A stretch of DNA of 64,000 bases, taken from contig CM068540.1 in NCBI GenBank assembly GCA_035048495.1, forward strand, positions 15,050,829-15,114,828. Direction: 5' to 3'. Within the stretch, counting starts at the first letter, position 1. Each line of letters begins with the position of its first letter. The DNA is from Euptelea pleiosperma (lineage: Eukaryota > Streptophyta > Magnoliopsida > Ranunculales > Eupteleaceae). The notes beneath the pieces are model-generated. The model saw nothing but the letters and a program-made list of their open reading frames with translations. It was not told the DNA's origin and made no database searches. Both the position numbers and the translations under genes were made by a program. Of this stretch, positions 46,816 to 57,800 are shown piece after piece.

Positions 46816-46940
46816 GACGAACCCGATCAACCCTATTGGGTTGGTCTCAAGCTGAGAAATCTAGGCCCGACCTCGGGTTAAGATGGGCTAGGGTTGACCC
46901 CCAACCTGACCCAACCCACCTGAGTTGCAGCCCTACTTTT
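46816..46940. repeat. hAT-like repeat end, inverted relative to 28138
   Basis: Contains GGGCTAGGGTTGACCCCCAA and ends CACCTGAGTTGCAGCCCTAC, the reverse complement of the end seen at 28138-28210. Confidence 0.45.
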
Positions 46941-47347
46941 GAAACAATTTCCCTGGCATTTTGTCCTTTCCCAACACCTTTAGAAAATTTTGTATTCACG
47001 TGCAAAGAAAAATTTCCAAAGCAGCCTTTTACAATAGACCACTATCCATGTTTTGAAGCTAATTTAGACTTTTTACACCTTCAACGACTTTATTTTCTTC
47101 CTTCGCCAAAACATTTAGAAAATTTTGTTTTCATACGTAAATGCACGCTTGCACGTTTGCTAGTAGCTAGTTTCTTAAATTTGTCATCGATTAGATGGTT
47201 AAGAAGGAATTTGCTGAGTGAACTTGACTTTTGAAGTAGATCAGGATGAAATGGGTTTGGATCATTATTTTTAACCCCCATACCCAAATCTCGATCCAAT
47301 TCACATCCATTTCTCAGGATCCATATCGGACCCGTTAGTATGTTAGT
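46941..47347. other. intergenic, nothing recognised
   Basis: An ATTTAGAAAATTTTGT-type segment appears twice (46980 and 47110), a small direct repeat. The frame at 46836-47234 spans repeat sequence. Confidence 0.4.
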
Positions 47348-47508
47348 TCCACACATGGTTCAAAGTCTTGGCCGATCCGGATCGGGATTGGTGGCTATCG
47401 AGACGATCCTGAAATGGGGTCATCTCGCCCAAGATGCACTATTCACTAACAATCACGTTATCTCAAGTGAGACAATCCGAGACGATCCCGAGATTTTCAA
47501 CCATGATC
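47348..47508. repeat. second copy of GGCCGATCC repeat
   Basis: Collinear with 17095-17281: GGTTCAAAGTCTTGGCCGATCC, GGTGGCTATCGAGACGATCC, ATGGGGTCATCTCGCCC, then GAGACGATCCCGAGA and CAACCATG. Confidence 0.65.
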
Positions 47509-48009
47509 CCACATATTCGATCCTATAAGAAAATCAACAACTTTGATTAAATCCCTAATCAAACGACCAAAGCTCACCTTTATTTTTATGTTATTTCTTC
47601 AAAGTCGTTCGTTTTCAAATGGGGGGGTGGGATGATTTTTGTGGAGTGACACTCCAAGCCTCTTCACTAGACTGGCAGGATTTTTTTCTTGTCACATGTA
47701 GGGGGGTACATGGCCTATCCAGACCATTCATTTGACTGATGACCTTTGGATCGTGCCCATACCCTACCACCTCAGTTTGCACGTGTAAAGATAACCTCGC
47801 CACAACGGTCAAGAAGTTCGAAAACAACGGTCGTCATAAGCAGTTTTAATAAACGATGGACTGAAACCATTGGTAACTGAAATAACGGATTGGTCTATCT
47901 TTTATTGATAGTTTGGTTGAAGTAAAAACTAGAAAAAAAAAAATTTGTTTCTTATCATGAAGAACAATTGTCTGAACCTGGTTAAACCAAGCTACATGAA
48001 GAAATGAAA

Positions 48010-48775
48010 AACATATTTAAATTAACGCCATGACCAAAATATTAAACCAAGCTACAACATTTCTTACTTCAAACCAACGAAAAGAGTTATACATATAATT
48101 CAAACTAAAAACTGGATAAATAAATACTTTCGGCCATTGAATGATATTGTCCAATTGTAAACCTCCAAGTGTCCCACCTACTTCAAAAAACTTCAAGCTC
48201 GGATCATGGATGTCATCTACTATGACCCTATAAACGTCCGAAGAGATTCCCTGATCACTAGCTCTGATCAGCACCCTTCCACTAGCAACAAACCTCCTAC
48301 TTCAAAAGTCTTCAATTGACAAGTTTGATATATTCATGGAGATGGGTCCCTGGGTGATTCGAGAAGAATTAAATTTTAGGAAAATGTAATGTTATTTTAT
48401 CATTTTAAACATAAAAAAAAAAAAAAAAAGTATTGAAAGCTACTAATGAGAGTAAAAGTCGTACTTGAGATGTGGTGAAATCAGTGGAGATCACCACATC
48501 TATGACCCTTGAATAACTATTAGCTGCTCCGCCATTGCAGTCGCTTTCCACTCAAGGTTCATATATGATGAACTCACCTCCTCTTCAAGTCTATGTTTCA
48601 AAGCATCAACTTCACCCTCATGACGATTTACATGTCCTCCATGTTCCTCTTGAGTAGTATTCTTGTACGGAGATGAAACTAGAATATCGGTCTTAGAAAT
48701 ACCACTACCCATGCCCCGTACGTACACGCCTCCTTCTATCACAGCCCCACAAACTTGTGTAATTTTTCGCTAAAT
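48010..48775 (-). pseudogene. En/Spm tnpA-like relic
   Basis: The minus strand first reads GGVYVRGMGSGISKTDILVS and a helical segment HEGEVDALKHRLEEEVSSSY (frame 48742-48500), like the region after the Transposase_24 domain. It then reads VASGRVLIRASDQGIS, LKFFEVGGTLGGLQLDNIIQ and WPKVFI (frame 48274-48017 and upstream), like the Tnp1/En-Spm C-terminal module. Stops and shifts separate the parts. It is unrelated by position to the CACTA element at 55392. Confidence 0.55.
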
Positions 48776-49014
48776 ATATAAGAAATTTTATTAGAACAAA
48801 AGAAAGACAAACTATATACAAGAGGAGGACGAAGAAGCATCAAAAGATATGATTAATTAGTTAAGTATTTCTCTAAGTTGTCTCATTATCATGTGTCCTT
48901 TTCGAAAACCGAAAAATCATGCTTCTACCTCCTCTTACCTTTTTTTTATCAAAAATTTACTGTGGGTATAGGAGACTAACGTATCTATTTGCCATTTTCT
49001 AACAGCCAGCTTGG

Positions 49015-49435
49015 TTAGTGAGAAAAAGAGTTCCAACGGCGAATATTTAGCCAGACGAATATTATCTTGGCTAAATATTTGTGCATATCAATATTTAGCT
49101 ACATATATTTGGTACATGTATTAGCTAGCTTACTTAATTTTCTTTCAATTTGTGTGGGTTCCACATATCAAAGTAAGCAAATATGGGTTAGGTGAGTGTG
49201 GGACCCACATATTAGGTCACAGGATCCAAACGGTCTCATTTTTATTGAAAATAACGATTTTCCTGAGAGAAAATAAAATTTTACCACCGAGGTTTATTTG
49301 GTATGAAAATATTTACTCTGGGGGAGGTGATCAAATATTTTTCCGTTGTGGCGAGTAAATTTGTGGGCCCGACTAAATATTTGGCGCGAGCAAATGCATG
49401 CCAAACACACCCAAGTGAATATTAGGATGCACAAA
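49015..49435. repeat. MITE-like repeat with AATATTTAG words
   Basis: AATATTTAGCC and complementary TAAATATTTGG words recur, with a right end CATGCATGCCAAACACACCC-like. Left boundary not defined. Confidence 0.35.
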
Positions 49436-50111
49436 TATTTTATTTTCCCGCCACGGTGGCCCACCAAACAGTGGTTGACTTAAGTCAAGGGGGGAAATCC
49501 TAAAGTTTGAAAGTACAAAGGGTATTACTATAATTACTTGCAAATTTAAGGGGGGGGGGGGGGGTTAAGTCATAACTTCAGTGACTTCAGTGACAGTGCA
49601 CATTTCGGAAACGATTCCATCCCAAATCCTATGTGCATGACTTCATTCCATGATTTAAAATCTTCCATTTAGACTAATAGAGAAGTAAATACTAAAGACT
49701 AAGGGTGTCAATGGGCACCCCCGCCTTCACCCACTGATTGCTAACTACACACTAGGTTCAAAATCCTCCCCCACTTTGAGTTAATGATCTCATTAAAAAT
49801 AGGCATTACAACACCAAACGTTTTAAGAAAATGTCAGCTTGCTAGGGTTACCCGGCAACACCAAATTTTTTAAAAAGGTGCCAACTTCCTGCGTTGGTAA
49901 GGTTTGTGGTTGTTTTTTTGCCACACACTCGGGTTCAATTATACCGCCTACTTCACCCATTTACTGCTTACCACTACCCGTTTGCCTACCAAAATAAAAA
50001 TTGATCTTTCTGAACAGGTTTTGCAAAGAACAATCCTTCTTCCATAATTGAAGGAGGGTGTTGACCAATGTAGTGGTGATTGTAAATCTATAAGGAACCA
50101 TAACCTTTACC
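49436..50111. other. intergenic, nothing recognised
   Basis: A G-run lies at 49550-49563. The word AAGGGTGTCAATGGGCACCC at 49700 resembles a hAT end without a partner. Confidence 0.35.
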
Positions 50112-50333
50112 AAATTAGGCTCAGGCTCCGAGGACCCCTCCTTGCTGACCCCTCTCGGGAGTCGTGTGCTCAGTCGTGGATTTCGCGAATCCAACGGTAG
50201 TTGAGAGCTGGCAAATAGTAAAAAAGTGAATGCTATCTCGGCGCTATCAACCACAGATGGATTCTCGGAATCCACGGCCGAGCACATGACTCCCAAGAGG
50301 GGTCAGAAAAAGGGGGGTCCCCTGAGCCTAATT
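50112..50333. repeat. compact MITE, mostly inverted repeat
   Basis: The arms of about 90 bp begin AATTAGGCTCAGGCTCCGAG and end CCCCTGAGCCTAATT. GACCCCTCTCGGGAGTCGTG and TCGTGGATTTCGCGAATCC are mirrored. The 111-codon minus frame here is an artefact of the repeat. Confidence 0.8.
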
Positions 50334-50924
50334 CTTACAATTAAAGCAGCCATAATTCTAAAAGGACCCACATTCAATTTCGATGAAAAAACTTGAAAGT
50401 TCTAAATCAAGTGTTCCTTTTGTGGACATTAGTCTAGAAGTTCATATCCTTTGTTTCAAATTCATCATTTGATTATTGGATTTGCACAAAGAATTATATG
50501 ATAATTTGGCTTTGTGGGATTGATTCATGGATGCAATAGTGGCCCTGTTTTAAAATTTCGAAACTGATTGTCTTATATATATAGAAATCATAACATTAGG
50601 TTCAAGAATGTTATCATCAAAACGCTCATGGTGCTTGAGTGGCCCTTTATTCTCTTCATTTTGGAACTGATTATGACTAAAACAATAGATAGACACTTAA
50701 AATGATCCTATGCATTTCATATTTCTTAGGATCTTGAAGTTACCCTATAGATTCTTATCTCAATTAATTTATGGTATTAGTGATGAAATTAATTATGATT
50801 TCTTGATAAATCTTCAGTGAAATACATTGACCCTAATCAAGGGTTTATAAACCTATCTAAAGATAGAAACTAATCCTATAATCAATCATGATAATCCACC
50901 CGTCATGCCTCGAGATCTGTAACC
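50334..50924. other. intergenic, nothing recognised
   Basis: AT-rich. Abuts the target duplication GCCTA of the TRIM compound. Confidence 0.4.
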
Positions 50925-50929
50925 GCCTA

Positions 50930-52293
50930 TGTGATGCCCCGGGCCCACCACAGTAACAATATTGTCCGCTTTGTCAAGCGCACGTGCCAACTGTACATGC
51001 CCCAGTACACAGCTTTTGTCTCTCCCCCCCCTTTTTGGGAGGAAAATGCATTGTTACTATGAGGGTCCAGCTTGCCACTTATAGCCAGGATCTCGGACGC
51101 TTCTTTATCCGATGTGGGACTAAACTCATGCACCCCTCCCCCCTGCCTACTGTTCGATGGCTCCACGCGGCATCCCGGTAGCCATTTTCGACCCAGCGCT
51201 TGGATGGGTCGACGCTTGGATGACTGGATGACATTCACCCCACCCGACAGGATGAGTCGTCCTCGGCTTTGATACCACTTGTGATGCCCCGGGCCCACCA
51301 TAGTAACAATATTGTCCACTTCGCCAAGCACACGTGCCAACTGCACATACCCTAGCGCACGACTTTGTCTTTCCCCCCTTTTTGGGAGGAAAACGCGTTG
51401 TTACTATGAGGGTCCAGCTTGCCACTTATAGCCAGGATCTCGAACGCTTCCTTATCCGATGTGTGATTAAACTCATGCACCCCTCCCCTGCCTACCCCCC
51501 TGCCTACTGTTCGACGGCTCCACGTGGTATCTCGATAGCCATTTCTGACCCAACACTTGGATGGGTCGGCACTTGGATGACTGGGCCATGACATTCACCA
51601 CACCCGACAAGATGAGCCGTCCTCGGCTCTGACACCACTTGTGACGCCTCGGGCCCACCACAGTAACAATATTGTCCGCCGCTGGGTCGAAAATGGCTAT
51701 TGGGATGCCGCGTGGAGCCATTGAACAGTAGGCAGGGGGGAGGTAGGCAGGGGAGGGGTGCATTAGTTTAGTCTCACACCGGATAAGGAATTATCCGAGA
51801 TCCTGGCTATAAGTGGCAAGTTGGACCCTCATAGTAACAATGCGTTTTCCTACCAAAAATGGGAGGAAAGACAAAGCCGTGCGCTGGGACATGTGCGATT
51901 GGCAAAGCGGATAATATTGTTACTGTGGTAGGCCCGGGGCGTCACAAGTGGTATCAGAGCCGAGGATAGCTCATCCTGTCGGGTGGGGTGAATGTTATGG
52001 CCCAGTTATCCAAGCGCCGACCCATCCAAGCGCTGGGTCTGAAATGGCTACCGGGATGCCGTGTGGAGCCGTCGAACAGTAGGCAAGGGAGGGGTGCATG
52101 AGTTTAGTCCCACGGATAAGGAAGTGTCCGAGATCCTGGCTATAAGTGGCAAGCTAGACCTTTATAGTAACAACGCATTTTCCTTCCAAAAAGGGGAGAA
52201 GAGACAAAAGCCGCGCATTGGGGCATGTGCGGTTGGCACGTGTGCTTGGCAAAGCGGACAATATTGTTACTATGGTGGGCCCAGGGCATCACA
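50930..52293. mobile_element. inverted compound TRIM retrotransposon
   Basis: A terminal-repeat retrotransposon in miniature. On the minus strand: LTR 50930-51128, internal 51129-51279, LTR 51280-51475, internal 51476-51639, LTR fragment 51640-51679. On the plus strand: part of an internal region 51680-51762, LTR 51763-51946, internal 51947-52098, LTR 52099-52293. LTRs start TGAGTTTAGTCCCACATCGG and end GGGCATCACA. The internal part has the primer site TGGTATCAGAGC (51949-51960) and a purine tract AGGGGAGGGGTGCA. GCCTA flanks both outer ends (50925-50929 and 52294-52298). No coding capacity; apparent ORFs are repeat frames. Confidence 0.88.
51949..51960 (+). other. TRIM primer binding site
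   Basis: TGGTATCAGAGC, complementary to the 3' end of initiator methionine tRNA, two bases after the LTR end. Minus-strand versions lie near 51266-51277 and 51626-51637, with substitutions. Confidence 0.85.
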
Positions 52294-52298
52294 GCCTA

Positions 52299-53280
52299 TT
52301 TTGTTGATAAGGAGTGATATGGTTGAAACAAGACATGCAAAAATTGTAACCATCTTTTTTGTTTCGGTTTGGTAGCACTTGGTCACATATACGTCAAACA
52401 AAATTGGTAGCACAAAATCAATTGTAGTATATTTCTTGAAGAAAACATCCATATCAATTGTTTCATCTGTAATGTTCTCGTTTCACAAATATGGAGGCTT
52501 GTAAACTTAGGTCGCATTCGACCTTATACTGAAATGCTCCTCAATGTTGAGCACTACATTTGGAGAATGGTCTTTATTGTTGATGGTGTCGAGAATGGGC
52601 TAATCACTTAATTTGGGCATTCAACATCAACAACGACGACTACATCATCTTTCTTCTCGATACTTTTTTGGACAACGACGTTCATTTTTTTCAAGATGAA
52701 TTGTATCATACGCTTAAGACGCCCATCAATTATTTCGACTTAATCCTTGATTTGGTTTACTTGCTCCAATATCTTGTTAAATTGGTTTGATAACCAATTA
52801 ATTAAATCTTAATCATCGGCAAGCATCATTACTGGTGAAAGTGATGGCATGGTTACTGAAAGTATAGGTGCAACATTAGGCCAGAATTATGTGGAAACCA
52901 AGGTTGTGTATGATTTGGAATAGACCGTCCTGAATGTGACGATGCTGAATTATGTGAAAACCAATTAAGGTTGCAGCTGCGCAATAATAGACCATCTTGA
53001 ATGTGGCATTGCTAATATAGAGTTGTAGATAGGTTGCATAGCAATAAAGGCTGTTTGTACTTCTAAAACATGATGGCGTGATTGTTGTGACTAGTAGCAG
53101 CCTTTCAGAGGTGAAAGGTGGTTGCGAATGAACAACAATGGTGATATGGAAGATAATGATGTTGTGGCTGATCTGTTAAAGACAGGTTTTGGTGGTCACC
53201 GAAGGTGCTTCTAAGGCTTGATGATGCGGTGACGATCACTGCAGAAGCAATGGGCGCACAAAAGAGAGCTCTAATACCAA
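52299..53280 (-). pseudogene. probable gag relic of a minus-strand LTR element
   Basis: The minus strand reads an interrupted frame around 52850-52600 with a helical segment LINWLSNQFNKILEQVNQIK. It lies downstream (in minus sense) of a primer-site-like GGTATTAGAGCTC at 53267-53279. The placement fits a gag N-terminus, but no family motif confirms it. Confidence 0.3.
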
Positions 53281-53281
53281 A

Positions 53282-54292
53282 AGATAAGAACCCAATTTTT
53301 ATCTAAGATTGGGGAAGTCACGCTCTAAAATTAACTACTTACTGATACAATCCCTTGATGATCGTAGCTAAACTATCTACTATTTAACTAATTAATCTAC
53401 TTTAAGTAAAATATTTCTTCTTCATTCCTCTTTAATAATAGAGGAAATACATCAATTTATAAATATTCTTTTGGATTCTTATTAAACTTGGACTCTTGCT
53501 AAACTTAGACTCTTAACAAACTCTACCTCTACCTAGACTCCTAACACAGTGGAAAAATGGGGACAGCAGCGGGTGCTTTTGTGCTGTCTAGTCTCTACCA
53601 AATTTGAATACCAAAATCACCAGACCCTTAAATCCAAATCAACCAAAGGGAGGGGGCAGTACGTCAATATCATAAATCTTAAAATTGAGAAAAATAAATT
53701 GAATTAAAAACAGAAACTGTAAATTGAATAGCCAGTTCCAACAATTTAAAACTTGAAAAGAGGAAGAAGAAGACAAAGAAGATAATTTGGTCATTTAACC
53801 CCCATACATCAAGCAACGCAAAATAAACAAGTATATATAATTTACAATCTAATTAAACCCTAAATTTTTTAACAAAAGAAGATATTGAGAGAGAGATACC
53901 TCAACAAGTGGTGGTGGCTCTTGACAACGGTGCAGGGTACCATGCAAACGAGAGGATTGAGATGGGTTCGAACAAACTTTTTATTTTTCGCTCTAAAGAA
54001 TATGAAATGGCCCCTAACAACATTTCGGAATGGCTCAAAACTGTTGAAAACTCTAACAAGTTTTGAAATGATTTTAATCCGTTCCAAAGTTTTGTCAAAA
54101 CTGTTCTTGATTTTTCGAACAATTCATAATCGTTCCCAAACCTTGTTAGAATCTTTATTGAAGTAGCCTCTAAATGTGCCGCCAGACACATAAGAGAGCT
54201 ATTCTTACATAATTTCGGAACGGTTTAAATTTCTTAGGAATGGTTCTGAGCCATTCCAAACTTGGAATCACCGAGAACCGCTATGGTAGAAA
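53282..54292 (-). repeat. LTR copy 1 of minus-strand element
   Basis: Collinear with 54384-55335: CTTGCTAAACTTAGAC, CTCTACCTCTAC, GACTCCTAACAC, CAAATCAAC.AAAGGGAGGGG, GGCTCTTGACAACGG, CGTTCCCAAACCTTGTTAGA. It is bordered on the left by a primer-site-like word. Confidence 0.65.
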
Positions 54293-54383
54293 ATATAATT
54301 AGGTCATTCCTTATTGGCATTTTTGGTCTAATGTGATTAAAAGCAATAAGAGTCTTGGTCTCAACAGATGAATGGCTCTGATA
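54293..54383 (-). other. short internal segment with primer binding site
   Basis: TGGCTCTGATACC at 54369-54381 is, on the minus strand, GGTATCAGAGCCA, the methionine-tRNA primer site, abutting LTR copy 2. Confidence 0.65.
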
Positions 54384-55335
54384 CCGTAAAAGAGTTTTGA
54401 GAAAAGTAGAGAGCAGCTTGGGATGTCTAAACGTGGACTCTTGCTAAACTTAGACCTCAACTAGGACTCTTAATAAACTCTACCTCTACTTAGACTCCTA
54501 ACACGGTGGCACAGTGGTGACATCAAAGACTGTTTCTATGATGTCTACTCTCTATCCAATTCAAATACCACAATCACCAAACCCTTAAATGCAAATCAAC
54601 TAAAGGGAGGGGGAGTACATCAATATCATAAATCCTAAAAGTGAGAAAAATAATTTGAAAGCCCTAAAGCCCAAAATAATTTGAATAAAGTAAAAATAGA
54701 AACTGAAAACCCAAATAGCTAATTCCGACAAATAAAAATTTGAAAAGAAGAAGAAGAATATAATTTGGCCATCTAACCCCCCCATACATAAAGAACTGCA
54801 AACAAATAAGTATAATTTTTAATCTAATTAAACCCTAAAGATAGAAATCAAACCTTAAATCCTAAATTTTTTATCAAAAGAAGATATAGAGAGAAAGATA
54901 CCTCAACGAGTGGTGTTGGCGCAAGGCAGAGGTGTGGCTCTTGACAACGGTATAGGGTACCATGTAGATGAGAGGACTGAGAGATATTGAAAGATGAAAT
55001 GAGTTCGAACATACTTTTATTTTTATTTTTCGCTCTATATCTAGAATGATCCCTAACAAGGGTTCAAAATGGCTCAAAACTTTGGAATGATTTTAATCCA
55101 TTCCAAAGTTTTGTCAAAACTGTTCTTGATTTTTGGAACAGTTCATAATCGTTCCCAAACCTTGTTAGAATCCTTGTTGAAGTAGCTTCTAAAAGTGTCG
55201 TTGGACACATAAGAGAGCTACTTTGACATGATTTCGGAACGGTTATGAATTGTTCCAAAATCAAGAATGGTTCAATTTTTTTAGGAATGGCGTTCTGAAT
55301 GGCTGGAAACCGTTATGGGAGAAAATAGGATTCAG
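54384..55335 (-). repeat. LTR copy 2 of minus-strand element
   Basis: Direct repeat of 53282-54292 in the same orientation, offset by about 0.95-1.0 kb. Both copies end on the right with ACCG.TATGG.AGAAAATA. Confidence 0.65.
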
Positions 55336-55559
55336 ATTCTACGCGCTAGGGCCGAATAGACAAAACAAAAAGGCCCTGTTCAAATTGTGACACATCAGCC
55401 ACTACTAGATGAATTGGTTTTGGCGTCGGTGCGTTTTGGAGCGATCGCATCGGGTTTTGGAAAAACCGACGCAATCTTTATAAAAAAAAAAAATTGCTTC
55501 AGTTTTTATAAAAACCATTGCTATATCTTGACATATCGCGTCAGTAAAAACCGACGTGA

Positions 55560-55768
55560 TATATTAAGATATATAATACTCCGAACCCCCCTTGGCTGCC
55601 AAAAACCTCTGTTCTTACTCCGAGAAACCCTAGTTTCCCTCTCCTCCAAGCCGAAGATTTCCCGCTCCTCTCCAAGCCCTAACTACCCATCGTAGGCCGT
55701 CCGTTACCTCGCTAGTCGCCGTCGCCATCGTCGGCGCCCAACGCTAGCTCGCCCTCTCAACTTCTCAA
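55560..55768 (+). other. leader exon of CACTA transcript
   Basis: C-rich leader (CCAAGCCCTAACTACCC) ending CTTCTCAA before a strong donor GTAAGT at 55769. The first transposase coding segment opens at 57801. The intron would be about 2 kb and holds two MITEs. Confidence 0.45.
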
Positions 55769-55914
55769 GTAAGTCTCCTCTTGCCCATTTCATTGTAACC
55801 ATTTAGCACATTTTGGGCTGCACATGCTTGAATCCATTTTCTTAAGGATTCAAGCATATTTTCACCCAGGATTCAAGCATGTGGTTTAAAAAATCGTCAG
55901 GAGCCAATATATGA

Positions 55915-56190
55915 AGTAGAATTTTTGGAATTGGATGATTTTTGGTGAGGATGGTCTCTATGGTGAGGAGATCACCCTCACAAAAATTCAAATCATTCCG
56001 ATATTCATAGCATGGTTTACAAGTTGAAGAATTATGGACCGTCTATTTTTAACGTTAACTTGAAACCCACATTTGATGGTGTTAGAAATTTCAAAATGGG
56101 CTGATTTTTTGTAAGGGTGATCTATATGGTGAGGAGATCATCATCGCAAAAAATCAGCCATTGATTTATCTTCTATGTGAGAGAAAATAA
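55915..56190. repeat. MITE family B copy in CACTA intron
   Basis: Matches 26790-27060 (TATGGTGAGGAGATC on both sides, GAATTATGGACCGTC centre). Outer ends are missing. Confidence 0.75.
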
Positions 56191-56204
56191 GGGTTATTTT
56201 CACA

Positions 56205-56588
56205 GGTCAGGCTCCGTTGACAAATCTAAAATGACATAAAATGACAGGGACACAATATAAGCCACGTGGCATACTGTTACAGGACTCTGACTGTATGGAT
56301 GTTTGTCCTATCCCATAGTGGACCTACAAACCAAAAATCAGCTTGATTAGTGATTTATAGGGTTTGGATTGGACTTATTTTCATGGGCTGATCTCAACTA
56401 TGAGAATTTGAGCAGTATTTGAGGTACAAAGATGCAACACTTATAAATCACTAATCAGGCTAATTTTTTGGTTTGTAGGTCCACCATGGGATCGGACAAA
56501 CATCCGTATGGTCAGAGTCCTGTAATAGTGTGCCACCTTGCTTATATTGTGTCCCTGTCATTTTAGATCTATCATCAGAGCCCGACCC
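56205..56588. mobile_element. MITE family A copy with 10-bp target duplication
   Basis: The ends GGTCAGGCTCCG and the mirrored GAGCCCGACCC are flanked by TATTTTCACA on both sides (56195-56204 and 56589-56598). The arms continue ATCTAAAATGACA, GGGACACAATATAAGC, GACTGTATGGATG. This is the best-bounded copy of family A. Confidence 0.85.
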
Positions 56589-56598
56589 TATTTTCACA

Positions 56599-57334
56599 TA
56601 TCTGGATGGGAAATGAGTTCCGTGCTTAGTACGAAAATTTATCCAGATTTAAATAGCTTGCTCGGGAAAATTATACAGATTTAAAATGGTTATCTAACAA
56701 TGGGAAGTTGTGTTTTCAAAGGAAAAATCAATCCATGAAAATTACTCAAATCCAACAATTAGAAATCGCTAAAGGTATGTCTAATCCCTAAAAGGTCCTA
56801 CAAATCAAAAATCAACCTAATTATTGATTGGAACCATTTTTCACGGGCTGATTTTAACTGTTTGAATTTGAGCATTATTGGTGATTTCAAACCATTTGAT
56901 CTTTGTATCCAAATAATGGATATCTTTGTTTAACAATGGATGACTTAACTTAAAATAGACTTCAACTGCACACCGTTAGTATATGTATGGATTTAATATC
57001 TTAGCTATATTGAACTGTACATGCATGTATATATTCTCAATCAATTTTCTTATTTAATTTTCTTTTTTAGCTACATAATTGTGCGTATTGAATTTGTATG
57101 ATTGATGTTGAATGAGTACATTGGGTGTGTTTATACCTATCCAAGTTTTAGCTGTAACTAACTTATATGAAGTTAAAATGTCGCTTGTTATTATTTCATA
57201 TTTGCACAAAGCATACTATCATAATAAGCATGAGATCTTAAAAACTCCATCAAAGATAAGAGGTTTTACATATATAATCTTATCTAAGTTCCAGTTTTTA
57301 ATTTCTTACATGGGTTAACATAGAATTGTACATC
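56599..57334. other. CACTA 5' region, nothing further recognised
   Basis: AT-rich, with partial MITE words at 56760-56935 (GGTCCTACAAATCAAAAATC). Confidence 0.35.
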
Positions 57335-57335
57335 C

Positions 57336-57392
57336 ATTCAAGGATCATTATTTGTATGAATGTGGCTCTTATACAAATTGTGATCCTTGAAT
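57336..57392. repeat. short hairpin, 22-bp arms
   Basis: Arms 57336-57357 and 57371-57392 pair at 20 of 22 positions around a 13-nt loop. Confidence 0.8.
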
Positions 57393-57412
57393 TGTCCAGT
57401 ATGGATAGTTTG

Positions 57413-57616
57413 AGAACTGATATTGCTTCTTATTGATCATATATATGTAGTCTCCGTGTTAGTTTAAATTCAGTACCATTTTCTTAAATCTTCTTCTTAT
57501 ATACTATTTTCTGTTGATTTTCATGTCTTGACTACTTTGGTAGTTGGATTGGCATGAAAATCAATATAATATGGACACTATATATATATAATCAATAAGA
57601 AACAATAACAGTTCTT
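57413..57616. repeat. long bulged hairpin
   Basis: AGAACTGATATTGCTTCTTA near 57413 pairs with its near-complement ending 57616. GTTGATTTTCATG (57513-57525) pairs with CATGAAAATCAAT (57553-57565) inside, leaving an asymmetric bulge of about 70 nt on the left. Confidence 0.7.
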
Positions 57617-57800
57617 AAATGGGTTAGGAAACTTTAGAGTTAGCAAAGTTAGATAGAGACTGAAAATAAAATAGGGATAAGTGTTCAAACACATGCATAT
57701 TGTTCTTTATCTCAATTTATTTCGATGTGCACGATATATTTTAGGAATCGTGCAATACTTATTTAGGTCCGACATAATAGATAAATCTTAGATGATCAAG

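Noticed and set aside
50927..52375. Several ORFs of 80-139 codons
   Set aside because: All lie in TRIM LTR/internal repeats and run through the primer site; not coding.
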